Shown: positions 8,870 to 16,189 of the stretch, in pieces
Position numbering within the stretch: the stretch's first letter is position 1
Layout of the letters: each line of letters begins with the position of its first letter
Source of the DNA: Oscillospiraceae bacterium
GTDB taxonomy: Bacteria; Bacillota; Clostridia; Oscillospirales; Ruminococcaceae
Direction of reading: 5' to 3'
Length of the DNA: 30,343 nt
Assembly: GCA_017848155.1 (NCBI GenBank)
Contig: JAGAKC010000189.1
Location: 1-30,343, forward strand
Made by a program: the position numbers and the translations under genes
The notes under the pieces: model-generated
The model's input: only the letters and a program-made list of their open reading frames with translations
Databases searched by the model: none
Told to the model about the DNA's origin: nothing

Positions 8870-9574
8870 ATGGAAACATTTGCGCTTGGAAAACTCACGA
8901 TGTATGTGTCGGAGGATCACCGTTTCGGCACTGATGCTTTTCTGCTTGCATACTATGCAGGCGTCAGACCCGGAAATGTGGTGTGTGATCTGTGCACGGG
9001 CTGCGGTATTATTCCGCTTATTTTCTGTAAGAATGTCATGCCGCATCTTATCTATGCAGTGGATATTCAGGAGGAGGCTATCGAGCTTCTTAAAATGTCG
9101 GTGGAAAAGAATCACCTTGAAAACACTGTTCAGCCCATCCTCACCGACCTGAGGGAGCTTGATCAGAGGGTGCTTGCTTTTGAAACTGTCGATATCGTAA
9201 CGGCAAATCCGCCCTACATGACAAACGGGTCAGGCTATGAGAAGCTGTCACGTCCACAGGCGATTGCACGCCATGAGCTCATGTGCACCGTTGACGACGT
9301 GTGCAGGGCGGCAGGAAAGCTGCTGAAATACGGTGGACTTCTTAAGATGTGCCATCGTCCCGAGCGTCTTTCGGATGTTATAAATTCCATGCGTGAGAAT
9401 AAGATAGAGCCAAAGAGCATCACATTTGTACATAACAGCATCTATGACAAGCCGTGGCTTTTCCTTATTACGGGAAAGAAGGGCGCAAAGTCGGGCATGG
9501 TGGTGGAGAAGCCTATGATACTGCGCAACGACGATAAGTCTTATACCGAGGAGTATACACGTCTTTATGAATGA
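8870..9574 (+). CDS. yabB: tRNA1(Val) (adenine-37-N6)-methyltransferase family (YabB/TrmN6)
   Basis: Protein of 234 residues. It has a Rossmann SAM-binding site (DLCTGCGIIPL, residues ~43-53), an acidic residue ending strand 2 (YAVDIQEEA) and the N6-adenine/amino-methyltransferase motif NPPYM (ANPPYM). This combination with the N-terminal FGTDAFLLAYYAG segment identifies the YabB/YfiC group, which methylates A37 of tRNA1(Val). AGAAAGGA precedes the ATG by ~10 nt. It overlaps rsmI by 8 nt; in Bacillus yabB also lies just ahead of rsmI (yabC), which supports both calls. Substrate specificity is taken from the family and not proven here. Confidence 0.9.
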   Translation: METFALGKLTMYVSEDHRFGTDAFLLAYYAGVRPGNVVCDLCTGCGIIPLIFCKNVMPHLIYAVDIQEEAIELLKMSVEKNHLENTVQPILTDLRELDQRVLAFETVDIVTANPPYMTNGSGYEKLSRPQAIARHELMCTVDDVCRAAGKLLKYGGLLKMCHRPERLSDVINSMRENKIEPKSITFVHNSIYDKPWLFLITGKKGAKSGMVVEKPMILRNDDKSYTEEYTRLYE

Positions 9575-10406
9575 TACGGGAAAGCTTTATGTGGTGGGTA
9601 CGCCGATAGGAAATCTGTCGGATTTCAGTCCGCGTGGTATAGAGACCCTTGAAAATGCGGACTATATTGCGGCGGAGGATACACGTGTTTCGTTAAGGCT
9701 GCTGACACATTTTGAAATAAGAAAGCCTATGCTCAGCTACTACAAGCCGCATGAGGCGGAAAAGAGCGCAAAAATACTGGAGCTTCTTGCAGAGGGAAAC
9801 AGCGTTGCACTTGTTTCGGATGCAGGAATGCCCTGTATAAGCGACCCGGGTGTTTATCTTGTGCAGAAATGCTATGAGGCAGGCATACCTGTCGAGGTGA
9901 TACCGTCCTGTAATGCCGCCATAGCAGCTGTGGCGATAAGCGGTATCGACACCATGCGCTTTGCGTTTGAGGGCTTTCTGCCCGTCAACAAAAAGGAGCG
10001 CTCCGAGCGTTTGTCAGAGATATGCACGATGCCGCATACTCTGATTTTTTATGAGGCTCCGCACAAGCTGTGCAGGACCCTGGAGGATATGTGCGGCGCT
10101 TTTGGCGGCGACAGGTACTGTGCGCTTTGCAGGGAGCTGACCAAGATACACGAGGAGGTCATCCGTGGTACACTTTCCGAGCTTTGCGCATACTACAAGA
10201 CCACAGAGCCCCGTGGCGAATATGTTATCGTCGTTGAGGGCGCAAAGCAGACGGAAAAGCAGCAGCTGACCCTTGAACAGGCTGCGGAGCTTGCAAGACA
10301 GCTGATGCTTGGCGGTGAGAAGATGTCCGATGCCTGCAAGAAAGCGGCAAAGGAAACCGGTTTCCCGAAGCAGGAGATATATAAGCTGGTGCTTGACGGC
10401 GAATAG
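9567..10406 (+). CDS. rsmI: 16S rRNA (cytidine-1402-2'-O)-methyltransferase RsmI
   Basis: Protein of 279 residues, the normal family length. The N-terminus VVGTPIGNLSDFSPRGIETL is the RsmI form of the tetrapyrrole-methylase fold. It is followed by AAEDTRVSLRLL and LVSDAGMPCISDPG, the SAM-binding loops. It methylates the ribose of C1402 in the decoding centre of 16S rRNA together with RsmH. It overlaps the end of the upstream tRNA methyltransferase gene by 8 nt, so the pair is translationally coupled. The following lipoprotein gene starts 10 nt later, so all three may share a transcript. Confidence 0.95.
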   Translation: MNDTGKLYVVGTPIGNLSDFSPRGIETLENADYIAAEDTRVSLRLLTHFEIRKPMLSYYKPHEAEKSAKILELLAEGNSVALVSDAGMPCISDPGVYLVQKCYEAGIPVEVIPSCNAAIAAVAISGIDTMRFAFEGFLPVNKKERSERLSEICTMPHTLIFYEAPHKLCRTLEDMCGAFGGDRYCALCRELTKIHEEVIRGTLSELCAYYKTTEPRGEYVIVVEGAKQTEKQQLTLEQAAELARQLMLGGEKMSDACKKAAKETGFPKQEIYKLVLDGE

Positions 10407-10416
10407 GGAGAATGAT

Positions 10417-11430
10417 ATGAAAAAGCTGATCGTACTCGCATTTATGATGCTACTTACAGGCTGTAACGGCGCACCGTCTGACCCCGTTTTCGGCGAAGGT
10501 ACGGAGTACACTTTTATGGAGCTGTCATTTAACACCGCAAGCGAGGTGGAATACGACTATATCGACAAAAGTGTTACGATAAAGGACGGCATAAACGGAT
10601 TTATCGAGATAACTTACGAGCCGGTCAGCGAGGATATGACGACTGCTGCGGAGGATATAAGTGATGTGGCGGATCTCAACGACATGACCTATCAGACGAT
10701 GTCGCAGGATGAAAGCATCAAAGCCTTTTCCGAAAGAAACGAGGGCACAGCGGAGATAGATGGATTTTCCGCCGATACCGCGATGTGCTGCCTTGATGTA
10801 GTATTTGCTGACAATGAGAGCTTTTACAGCAGGTATCTGGAAACAGCAAAGGTGAGCACGGAGCGCTTCTGCTACTCCATCAGCTATTGCAGCTACATGG
10901 ATAACAGACTGCCGCCTGACGAGTACAGGGAACGTGCGAAAAACATCTACTACGGTATAGATATCGAACCTGTTCCCGTTACGGAGTATGAGTTTACTGA
11001 TGACTGGTCTGACCTTGCAGCAGGAGAACCTGTTTCCACCGACGTGAAGCATACCTTTCAGAATGGGTTGACGTTTATGCTGCCAGAAGGATACTGGTCT
11101 GAAGCCGAATCGCCTTTCTCTGATACAACGTATGCTTTTGCTGATAAGAACGGTGATGTTTCTTATGTGAATCTGCTGACGGATGAAGCCGAGGACTATA
11201 TCCGCTGCTATGACAAGCTGCAATATATGAGCGGATCGGTGATGACTGATACACAGATACAGGATATACGGCATATCACCGTAAACGGGATAGAAACAGT
11301 ATATATAAGCACCGATGAGCGTGATACCCTGCTGCTTAGCGGCAATGGTACAGAGTATTACCTTATAAGCATCAACAACAGCGGCGAGCGTGATATAACA
11401 GGACTTATCCTCAGCACTGTTTCGTTTTGA
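10417..11430 (+). CDS. Putative lipoprotein, unknown function
   Basis: Protein of 337 residues. The start at 10417 gives a typical short lipoprotein signal (MKKLIVLAFMMLLTGC), with LTGC as lipobox and Cys16 as the lipidation site. GGGAG lies 6 nt upstream of the ATG. The mature part is acidic and beta-rich, with two similar halves that each carry a Phe/Tyr-rich 'FSADTAMCCLDVVF' or 'YAFADKNGDVSYVN' type strand; I do not recognise a named domain. A longer frame opens upstream at 10309 but overlaps rsmI and has no ribosome site. It would be anchored on the outer membrane face. Function unknown. Confidence 0.8.
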   Translation: MKKLIVLAFMMLLTGCNGAPSDPVFGEGTEYTFMELSFNTASEVEYDYIDKSVTIKDGINGFIEITYEPVSEDMTTAAEDISDVADLNDMTYQTMSQDESIKAFSERNEGTAEIDGFSADTAMCCLDVVFADNESFYSRYLETAKVSTERFCYSISYCSYMDNRLPPDEYRERAKNIYYGIDIEPVPVTEYEFTDDWSDLAAGEPVSTDVKHTFQNGLTFMLPEGYWSEAESPFSDTTYAFADKNGDVSYVNLLTDEAEDYIRCYDKLQYMSGSVMTDTQIQDIRHITVNGIETVYISTDERDTLLLSGNGTEYYLISINNSGERDITGLILSTVSF

Positions 11431-11542
11431 CAGTGGAGTTCTTACATCCGCAATGCCAATAATAAGATAAGAAAAAGCAAACTGAGATGCATGACTGCAT
11501 CACAGCTATGACTGAAATAAATCTACCGAAAGGAATACTGCA

Positions 11543-11707
11543 ATGAACAACAAAAACAACCTTAGTCCCTTTGTAAAGACAACACTGCCGATAATCGGCG
11601 CTGTGCTTCTGGTTGCGGGCGCTATCGCATATATCTGCCTTAAGCTGGCAGATGAGCTGCGCTACAACGAAAAGTGGAAGGATTACGATGAGTGCGGCTG
11701 GCACTGA
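11543..11707 (+). CDS. Small single-span membrane protein, 54 residues
   Basis: A short ORF with GAAAGGA ending 11 nt before the ATG. It encodes a polar N-terminus (MNNKNNLSPFVKT), one hydrophobic helix (LPIIGAVLLVAGAIAYICL) and a charged C-terminus (LADELRYNEKWKDYDE). The helix, ribosome site and stop just before the next promoter argue for a real gene. No named family is recognised. The 112 nt before it contain a small GATGCA/TGCATC inverted repeat (11486-11501) but no convincing promoter, so it may be read from the lipoprotein gene. Confidence 0.6.
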   Translation: MNNKNNLSPFVKTTLPIIGAVLLVAGAIAYICLKLADELRYNEKWKDYDECGWH

Positions 11708-11713
11708 TAGAAA

Positions 11714-11742
11714 TTGACACAGACATGTTTTTGTGATACAAT
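11714..11742 (+). promoter_or_regulatory. Sigma-A promoter of the Sel1/TerY-C/kinase unit
   Basis: TTGACA (11714-11719), 17-bp spacer and TACAAT (11737-11742), with TGA immediately before the -10 as in extended -10 promoters. It begins 7 bp after the stop of the small membrane protein and about 30 bp before the Sel1 gene. It probably drives the three-gene module that follows. Confidence 0.8.
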
Positions 11743-11772
11743 TAATAAAAAGACAGCAGGGAGGGCAGCGTT

Positions 11773-13056
11773 ATGATATGCGGAAGATGCGGACGTGAGT
11801 TTGACCGTGGATTACAGGATTTCTGCGGATATTGCAAGACCGTCCATACGGCGGATGGAGAGCCTATCCGTGATATCGTGGGGGTGCTTTGCTATATTGC
11901 GGAGCGTTTCGGACCGCAGACGCTGCTGGACCTTAGAAAAACAGACGCACTGATCGCAGATATCTTTCCGAAAGAGCAGGCTATACGTCGCCTGATCTAT
12001 GTTGCGCTGTATGACGGCTGTGCGAGAAAGCTGGTCGGCGTGCGTGGCAAACCGTTTGAGGTGCGCTGTGCTGCTGCGGCAAGATGTGTGAAATCCCTGC
12101 GTGACGAGGTGGGTCTTAAGGGCAAGGCAGCCGCTGACGCTGTCGAGGCAGTCGGTCAGGCGCTGGGCTGCGAGATAGCTTTCAAGCGTCCCGCGGAGAT
12201 GCCTGTTTCGGCAACAGAGAGCAAGAAGAACATCACAGACGCAGCTGAACAATACAGCCTTGGTCGTCATTTCGACCGAATAAAGTCCTATGACCGTGCG
12301 ATGTACTGGTTTCAGCAGTCTGCTTTGCAGGACTGCGGCGAGGCACAGTATTATGTCGGCTTCTACAAGCTGGAAGGACGTGGCGGTGCACAGTATGTGG
12401 AGCAGGCGTGGGAGTGGTTCCTGCGTGCAGCGGAAAACGGTGTTCCTGCGGCACAGTACATGACAGGTCTGTTTCTTGCCGAGGGCATATCCTGCGACCG
12501 TAACGAGGACAAGGCATTCGAGTGGTTTATGGAAGCCGCAAGAGCAGGCTATGAGGATGCAGTGAACGTTATCGCACTGTGCTATGAAAACGGAGTCCAT
12601 GTCCAGCAGAACCTTGTTACTGCGGCGCTATGGCGCAGCGGAAAGGGCACTGCTGCGGAGGACTATACGGACGAGCTTGCTGAAGAGCCACAGCCGCTGC
12701 CTGATGACGGTGAGGAGCTTTATCAGTCGGCACGTCGCTGCCTTGCTGAGCATGACCACGAGGGTGCAGCGCTGTTTTATCGCCGTGCGGCGGAGCTTGG
12801 ACATGCACGGGCACAGTGCAGCTATGGCAAGTGTCTGTATCTCGGAAGCGGTGTGGCAAAGGATCCTGCGGAGGCATTCAGATGGTTTGGTTATGCCGCA
12901 AGAGCAGGCCTTGATATCGCTCAGTACAATCTTGGAATAATGTATCTTAAAGGCGTACACGTTCAGAAAGATCGTGAAATGGCGAAAAGGTATTTTGCGC
13001 TTGCCGCACAGAACGGTCATGAGGAAGCGGCAAAGATACTTGAAAAACTGAACTAA
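11773..13056 (+). CDS. Sel1-repeat (TPR-like) protein with N-terminal zinc ribbon
   Basis: Protein of 427 residues. The first 20 residues hold two Cys pairs (ICGRCG, then FCGYCK), a likely zinc ribbon. A helical region of ~120 residues follows (IAERFGPQTLLDL to VGQALGCEIAF). From about residue 158 there are Sel1-like repeats: AMYWFQQSALQDCGEAQYYV, AWEWFLRAAENGVPAAQYM, AFEWFMEAARAGYEDAVNVI, then after a spacer AALFYRRAAELGHARAQCSY, AFRWFGYAARAGLDIAQYNL and MAKRYFALAAQNGHEEAAKI. Sel1 repeats are protein-binding scaffolds. GGAGGG precedes the ATG by 8 nt. The gene is followed closely by a TerY-C zinc protein and a kinase, so it is likely the scaffold or sensor of that module. The role is inferred from context. 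Confidence 0.85.
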   Translation: MICGRCGREFDRGLQDFCGYCKTVHTADGEPIRDIVGVLCYIAERFGPQTLLDLRKTDALIADIFPKEQAIRRLIYVALYDGCARKLVGVRGKPFEVRCAAAARCVKSLRDEVGLKGKAAADAVEAVGQALGCEIAFKRPAEMPVSATESKKNITDAAEQYSLGRHFDRIKSYDRAMYWFQQSALQDCGEAQYYVGFYKLEGRGGAQYVEQAWEWFLRAAENGVPAAQYMTGLFLAEGISCDRNEDKAFEWFMEAARAGYEDAVNVIALCYENGVHVQQNLVTAALWRSGKGTAAEDYTDELAEEPQPLPDDGEELYQSARRCLAEHDHEGAALFYRRAAELGHARAQCSYGKCLYLGSGVAKDPAEAFRWFGYAARAGLDIAQYNLGIMYLKGVHVQKDREMAKRYFALAAQNGHEEAAKILEKLN

Positions 13057-13088
13057 GGCAAAATAAATATAATACGGAGGTAACAACA

Positions 13089-13442
13089 GTGATCACAGCA
13101 GCAGTTATTCTCACAAAATGCAAGAAGGAGCATAAGCTCTTCGGAGTACGTACCGAACAGCGTGAGGACGGCGCATGGTATGCAACATGGGCATTCAAGG
13201 TGTCCGAGCAGACAGCGTCCAGAGAGAAGTTCGGCGATACAAAGATAAGCGGAAATATCTATGTCACGACCGAGTATCCCACCTGCCCTTACTGCGGAGG
13301 AATGGGCTTTTTCCAGTGTGCGGACTGCGGTAAGACCACCTGCTGGAACGGCGAGAGCGAAACGGTATGCGAGTGGTGCGGCAATACTGCCGAAACAGCT
13401 GCGGAGGAGCAGTTTGACTCCATCAGCGGAGGCGGCTTCTGA
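13089..13442 (+). CDS. TerY-C-type zinc-binding domain protein
   Basis: Protein of 117 residues starting at GTG; GGAGGT (13076-13081) is 7 nt upstream and decides this start. The first half has the pattern KCKKEHKLFGVRTE, then W-ATWAFKVSE, which with YPTCPYCGG matches the C-terminal domain of TerY-type VWA proteins (TerY_C). Cys66, 69, 77, 80, 85, 94 and 97 (CPYC, CADC, then CEWC) form the metal sites. Here the domain stands alone, without the VWA part. The stop overlaps the next start by one base (TGATG), so it is tightly coupled to the kinase gene. It may be an adaptor that recruits the kinase or a separate VWA protein. Family assignment is from motif memory. Confidence 0.75.
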   Translation: MITAAVILTKCKKEHKLFGVRTEQREDGAWYATWAFKVSEQTASREKFGDTKISGNIYVTTEYPTCPYCGGMGFFQCADCGKTTCWNGESETVCEWCGNTAETAAEEQFDSISGGGF

Positions 13443-14719
13443 TGATAAAGGTCGGAGATAAGATACCGCTGGAGCTCGGCGGCTTTGCGGAGATCAGGGC
13501 GGTGCTTGGCTCGGGTGGACAGGGTACGGTGTACCGTGCTGTTTACCGTGACAAGGAATATGCGCTTAAGATGTATTTCAAGAACAAGCTGAAGCGCCCG
13601 GAGATGTTCCGTGACAATCTTACTGCGCTTACCGACGGCGGTGATATAAGTCCATCGTTCGTGATGCCGCTCATCCTTACAGAGAATACCCGTGACGGCT
13701 TCGGCTTTCTTATGGAGCTGATACCTGAGGGCTATGCGCCATTTTCGGATATCCTGAACGCAAGGGTGAAGTTCTCGGGTCTTTATTCCATAGTAAATGC
13801 TGCGATTCGCATTACCATGGCATTCCGTGAGCTGCACAACAGCGGCAGGAGCTATCAGGATCTGAACGACGGCGGCTTCTTTATACGTCCCACAGACGGA
13901 GATATACGCATATGCGACTGCGATAACATCGCACCCTATGGCGAGCATCTTGGAATTGCGGGAAAGCCGGGATATATGGCACCCGAGATAGTAAGGGGCG
14001 AGAAAGCGCCCGACAAGCTGACAGACCGCTATTCGCTTGCGGTGCTGCTGTTCCGTTTGCTGCTGAGGGGCGATCCTCTTGAGGGCAGCCGTGTACTTAA
14101 AAGCGTGTGTCTTACCGAAGAGGCGGAGCGCAGGCATTACGGCTTTGAGCCGATGTTCGTATACGACCCTGATGATGCGTCGAATCGACCTGTGCGTGGA
14201 GTACATAACAATATCATCAAATTCTGGCGCATAATGCCCGAGTATATCCGTGAGGCCTTCACACATTCGTTCACTGTCGGTCTGCATCAGCCTGAAAAGC
14301 GCCTTATCGAGAAGCAGTGGCTTGATCTGCTGATAAGGCTGCGTGGAGATATATGCGCCTGCACCTGCGGTGCGCAGAGCTTTGCTCCGTCCTATGAGCG
14401 TGATGAGGAAAACAAGCTCATCTGCTTCTGCGGCACTCATTTTGCGCCGCCGCTTGAGCTTTCCGATGGCAGGAATCGTGTGCTGCTGTCCGAGGGCACA
14501 AAGCTGTTTTCGGACGATCTTTCCGTTACTGCGGAGGTAGTACGCAACAAGGTAAATCCGGGTCTGTGGGGACTTAAGAATCTCACAGGCGAGGTATGGA
14601 GCTGCACTCTCCCTAACGGTCAGGAAAAGGAGATAGCCGGTGGTTCGGCTGCGCCTATATTCAAGGATACTGTCATTGAGATGGGCGGCGTCAGGTACTC
14701 GATAAAAGAGAGTGAATAA
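13442..14719 (+). CDS. Atypical Ser/Thr protein kinase with C-terminal zinc ribbon
   Basis: Protein of 425 residues. Kinase landmarks: glycine loop GSGGQG (23-28), VAIK-like lysine in YALKMY (Lys43), catalytic loop YQDLNDGGFF (Asp140), DFG-equivalent DCD (159-161) and YMAPE (178-182), followed by DRYSLAVLLFRLL. The HRD histidine-arginine is YQ, and the Asn usually five residues after the catalytic Asp is Gly, so the active site is unusual though the core Lys and both Asp remain. Near residue 305-335 there are Cys pairs (CACTCG, CFCG) of a zinc ribbon, and then an all-beta tail with NPGLWGLKNLT. This architecture fits the kinases of Ter-associated TerY-P modules. The TerY-C protein upstream overlaps by one base. 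A PP2C phosphatase and VWA partner, usual in such modules, are not seen next to it. Confidence 0.82.
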   Translation: MIKVGDKIPLELGGFAEIRAVLGSGGQGTVYRAVYRDKEYALKMYFKNKLKRPEMFRDNLTALTDGGDISPSFVMPLILTENTRDGFGFLMELIPEGYAPFSDILNARVKFSGLYSIVNAAIRITMAFRELHNSGRSYQDLNDGGFFIRPTDGDIRICDCDNIAPYGEHLGIAGKPGYMAPEIVRGEKAPDKLTDRYSLAVLLFRLLLRGDPLEGSRVLKSVCLTEEAERRHYGFEPMFVYDPDDASNRPVRGVHNNIIKFWRIMPEYIREAFTHSFTVGLHQPEKRLIEKQWLDLLIRLRGDICACTCGAQSFAPSYERDEENKLICFCGTHFAPPLELSDGRNRVLLSEGTKLFSDDLSVTAEVVRNKVNPGLWGLKNLTGEVWSCTLPNGQEKEIAGGSAAPIFKDTVIEMGGVRYSIKESE

Positions 14720-14723
14720 ACAT

Positions 14724-14749
14724 AAGGCGGTCATTTGTGACCGCCTTTT
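14724..14749 (+). terminator. Rho-independent terminator after the kinase gene
   Basis: Stem AAGGCGGTCA/TGACCGCCTT around loop TTTG, directly followed by T's on the + strand. It starts 5 nt after the kinase stop codon. Confidence 0.85.
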
Positions 14750-14755
14750 CAGCAT

Positions 14756-14781
14756 AAAAGCCGCCCATTAGGACGGCTTTT
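14756..14781 (-). terminator. Hairpin terminator, probably for the secreted Ig-like gene
   Basis: AAAAGCCGCC/GGACGGCTTTT with a one-base bulge. The A-run at one end and T-run at the other make it bidirectional. On the - strand it lies 17 nt after the stop of the convergent secreted-protein gene. Confidence 0.7.
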
Positions 14782-14797
14782 GATATTAATGTGATTA

Positions 14798-15460
14798 TTA
14801 TTTCTTAACTACGATCTTGATCTGTACATATGTACCGTCGTCAAGCTGTGCTCGGATGGTGGTCGTGCCCTTTTTCTTTGCTGTTACCTTTCCTGTGGAG
14901 GAAACAGTTGCAACGGACTTCTTTGTAGATGTCCATGTCACCTTACCGTCGTAGTTTTCAACGATAGAACCGAGCTGGATGGATGTGCCCTTCTTCATTG
15001 TGAGTTTAAGGGAGATGGTGGGCTTGTTGGTGGGCTTTACAATGTAATAAAGATCTTTAAAGGATAAGGTATGGTGATCGTAGTAATCACTTTCTGTAAT
15101 TCTTAAATAATAAGTGCCTTTTGGAAGTGCCACATCGTCGCTGTTTAATTTGAGGAATCCATTGAAGTTATACTTCATAATTAATTCGCCATTAGTGTTA
15201 TAAAGCATTCCTTCAAGACCCTGTGTACATTCGGTATATCTGAGTTCGATCCTTGACTCGCTGGATAGTGTGATCTTATAAGTTAGTGTTTCGATTCCGT
15301 TGTTTGCCACAAATGTTTTGGAGTAATACTCCAGAGGCTCCATCTTTTTTGCCCCGTCGAACACGCCTGCTGCGCTTGCAGTGGTAGTTACGATCATGGA
15401 GGAAATGGCGATAGTCGCTGTCATTATGACTGCCGTTATTTTTTTAAGCAGCTTTTTCAT
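14798..15460 (-). CDS. Secreted protein with BIG2 (bacterial Ig-like) domain
   Basis: Protein of 220 residues. A Sec signal peptide is clear: MKKLLKKITAV, a hydrophobic core, and a cut near ASAA at ~30. Residues ~45-135 form a beta-rich domain (GIETLTYKITLSSESRIELRY; PKGTYYLRITESDYY) resembling pre-peptidase C-terminal beta sandwiches. The last ~75 residues are a BIG2 Ig-like domain: VTWTSTKKSVATVSSTGKV, then TAKKKGTTTIRAQLDDG. Such domains mediate surface or carbohydrate contacts. No catalytic domain or sortase signal is present. The ribosome site AGAGAGG is 9 nt before the ATG. Its promoter carries an upstream pair of direct repeats resembling LytTR-regulator boxes, so expression may be quorum- or cell-density-linked. 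The precise role is unknown. Confidence 0.85.
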   Translation of the reverse strand: MKKLLKKITAVIMTATIAISSMIVTTTASAAGVFDGAKKMEPLEYYSKTFVANNGIETLTYKITLSSESRIELRYTECTQGLEGMLYNTNGELIMKYNFNGFLKLNSDDVALPKGTYYLRITESDYYDHHTLSFKDLYYIVKPTNKPTISLKLTMKKGTSIQLGSIVENYDGKVTWTSTKKSVATVSSTGKVTAKKKGTTTIRAQLDDGTYVQIKIVVKK

Positions 15461-15507
15461 AGGTCTGTACCTCTCTTTAAAAATATTCGGACTATGTCCG
15501 TATCCAC

Positions 15508-15536
15508 ATTTTATCTTATGGAGAGGCCAAAGTCAA
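15508..15536 (-). promoter_or_regulatory. Promoter of the secreted Ig-like gene
   Basis: Read on the - strand: TTGACT (15531-15536), 17-bp spacer, TAAAAT (15508-15513). It is ~50 bp upstream of the ATG, and the direct repeats at 15545-15577 sit 8 bp upstream of the -35. Confidence 0.75.
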
Positions 15537-15544
15537 TACGATTT

Positions 15545-15577
15545 GCAAAACTGGTAGCAAAAACTGCAAAACTGGTA
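15545..15577 (-). promoter_or_regulatory. Direct-repeat operator resembling VirR/LytTR boxes
   Basis: On the - strand the unit TACCAGTTTTGC occurs twice, at 15577-15566 and 15556-15545. The starts are 21 bp apart, two helical turns, and a partial copy (CAGTTTTTGC) lies between. The core fits the clostridial VirR box pattern CCAGTTNTNCAC at all but the last base in both copies. Response regulators with LytTR domains bind such 21-22 bp spaced repeats just upstream of the -35, as here. The regulator is not in this window and its identity is inference. Confidence 0.55.
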
Positions 15578-15636
15578 TGAGAGTATAAGAAATAGTTTGT
15601 GAATATTGTACGAACTTTGACGTGCTGTGATAATTA

Positions 15637-15663
15637 AAAGCTCGGTGAAAACCACCGAGCTTT
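15637..15663 (-). terminator. Terminator of queT
   Basis: AAAGCTCGGTG/CACCGAGCTTT around a 5-nt loop, followed on the - strand by TTTTAATT. It lies 4 nt after the queT stop. Confidence 0.88.
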
Positions 15664-15666
15664 ATG

Positions 15667-16182
15667 TTATGCAGTTTTGTTTGCAGCTTTTTTTTGTGAA
15701 CCGATAAGCTCCATAAAATGCTTGTTTTTTTCTAAAACACATCTGAACAGAGGGCAGCCGACGATGGTGATGACTACAAGCTCGCCTGCGCCGACGGTGA
15801 GCATGCTCATCCAGAGCGGCTCCTTGAAGGCAATATACAGCTCCACTGCGATGATAACAGCATTGCTGATAACAGGCAGAAGTGAAGCGACCCATATATT
15901 CTTCACATAGAACATGGGAATTACTGCGACAGCTGTAGCGACCGTACCGAACACCATATCCATCAGCGCCATGGGACTGAAGCAGTTTGCGATAAAGCAG
16001 CCGAGGATAAGTGCGACACTGTAGTCTTTGCGGTAAAAGCATAGCAGTGTGAGCAGCTCTGCTATCCTGAACTGCACTGGGCCGAAGGACAGTCCCGACA
16101 ATGCGATGGTGAGCGCAGCGTACAGCGCGGCAACAACAGCAAGCCGTGTGAGGTCTTTTGCGTTTGATCCGATTTTGGACAT
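15667..16182 (-). CDS. queT: QueT family queuosine-precursor transporter
   Basis: Protein of 171 residues with five to six hydrophobic segments and the QueT-family N-terminus (LTRLAVVAALYAALTIAL, then FGPVQFRIAELLTLLCFY, then GCFIANCFSP). QueT is the membrane S-component that, with the ECF module, imports preQ1 or related queuosine precursors for modification of tRNA wobble position 34. The assignment is strengthened by a probable preQ1 riboswitch in its leader that covers the AAGGAG ribosome site. The start ATG at 16182 is 7 nt from that site. The ECF energising proteins are not in the window. It lies just downstream of the araC-type gene on the same strand but has its own promoter. Confidence 0.92.
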   Translation of the reverse strand: MSKIGSNAKDLTRLAVVAALYAALTIALSGLSFGPVQFRIAELLTLLCFYRKDYSVALILGCFIANCFSPMALMDMVFGTVATAVAVIPMFYVKNIWVASLLPVISNAVIIAVELYIAFKEPLWMSMLTVGAGELVVITIVGCPLFRCVLEKNKHFMELIGSQKKAANKTA

Positions 16183-16189
16183 AAAAAAA

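Noticed and set aside
11486..11501. GATGCA/TGCATC inverted repeat as operator or terminator
   Set aside because: Only 6 bp per arm with a 4-nt loop, no T-run and no promoter aligned to it; likely chance.
13042..13080. Internal promoter before the TerY-C gene (TATAAT-like hexamer near 13069)
   Set aside because: The only -35 candidate (TTGAAA) is 22 bp away, too far for sigma-A; co-transcription from 11714 is simpler.
13289..14755. Long - strand open frame (488 codons) opposite the kinase and TerY-C genes
   Set aside because: It mirrors genes with clear domains, crosses the terminator, has no ribosome site, and its translation is Arg/His/Cys-rich with no domain.
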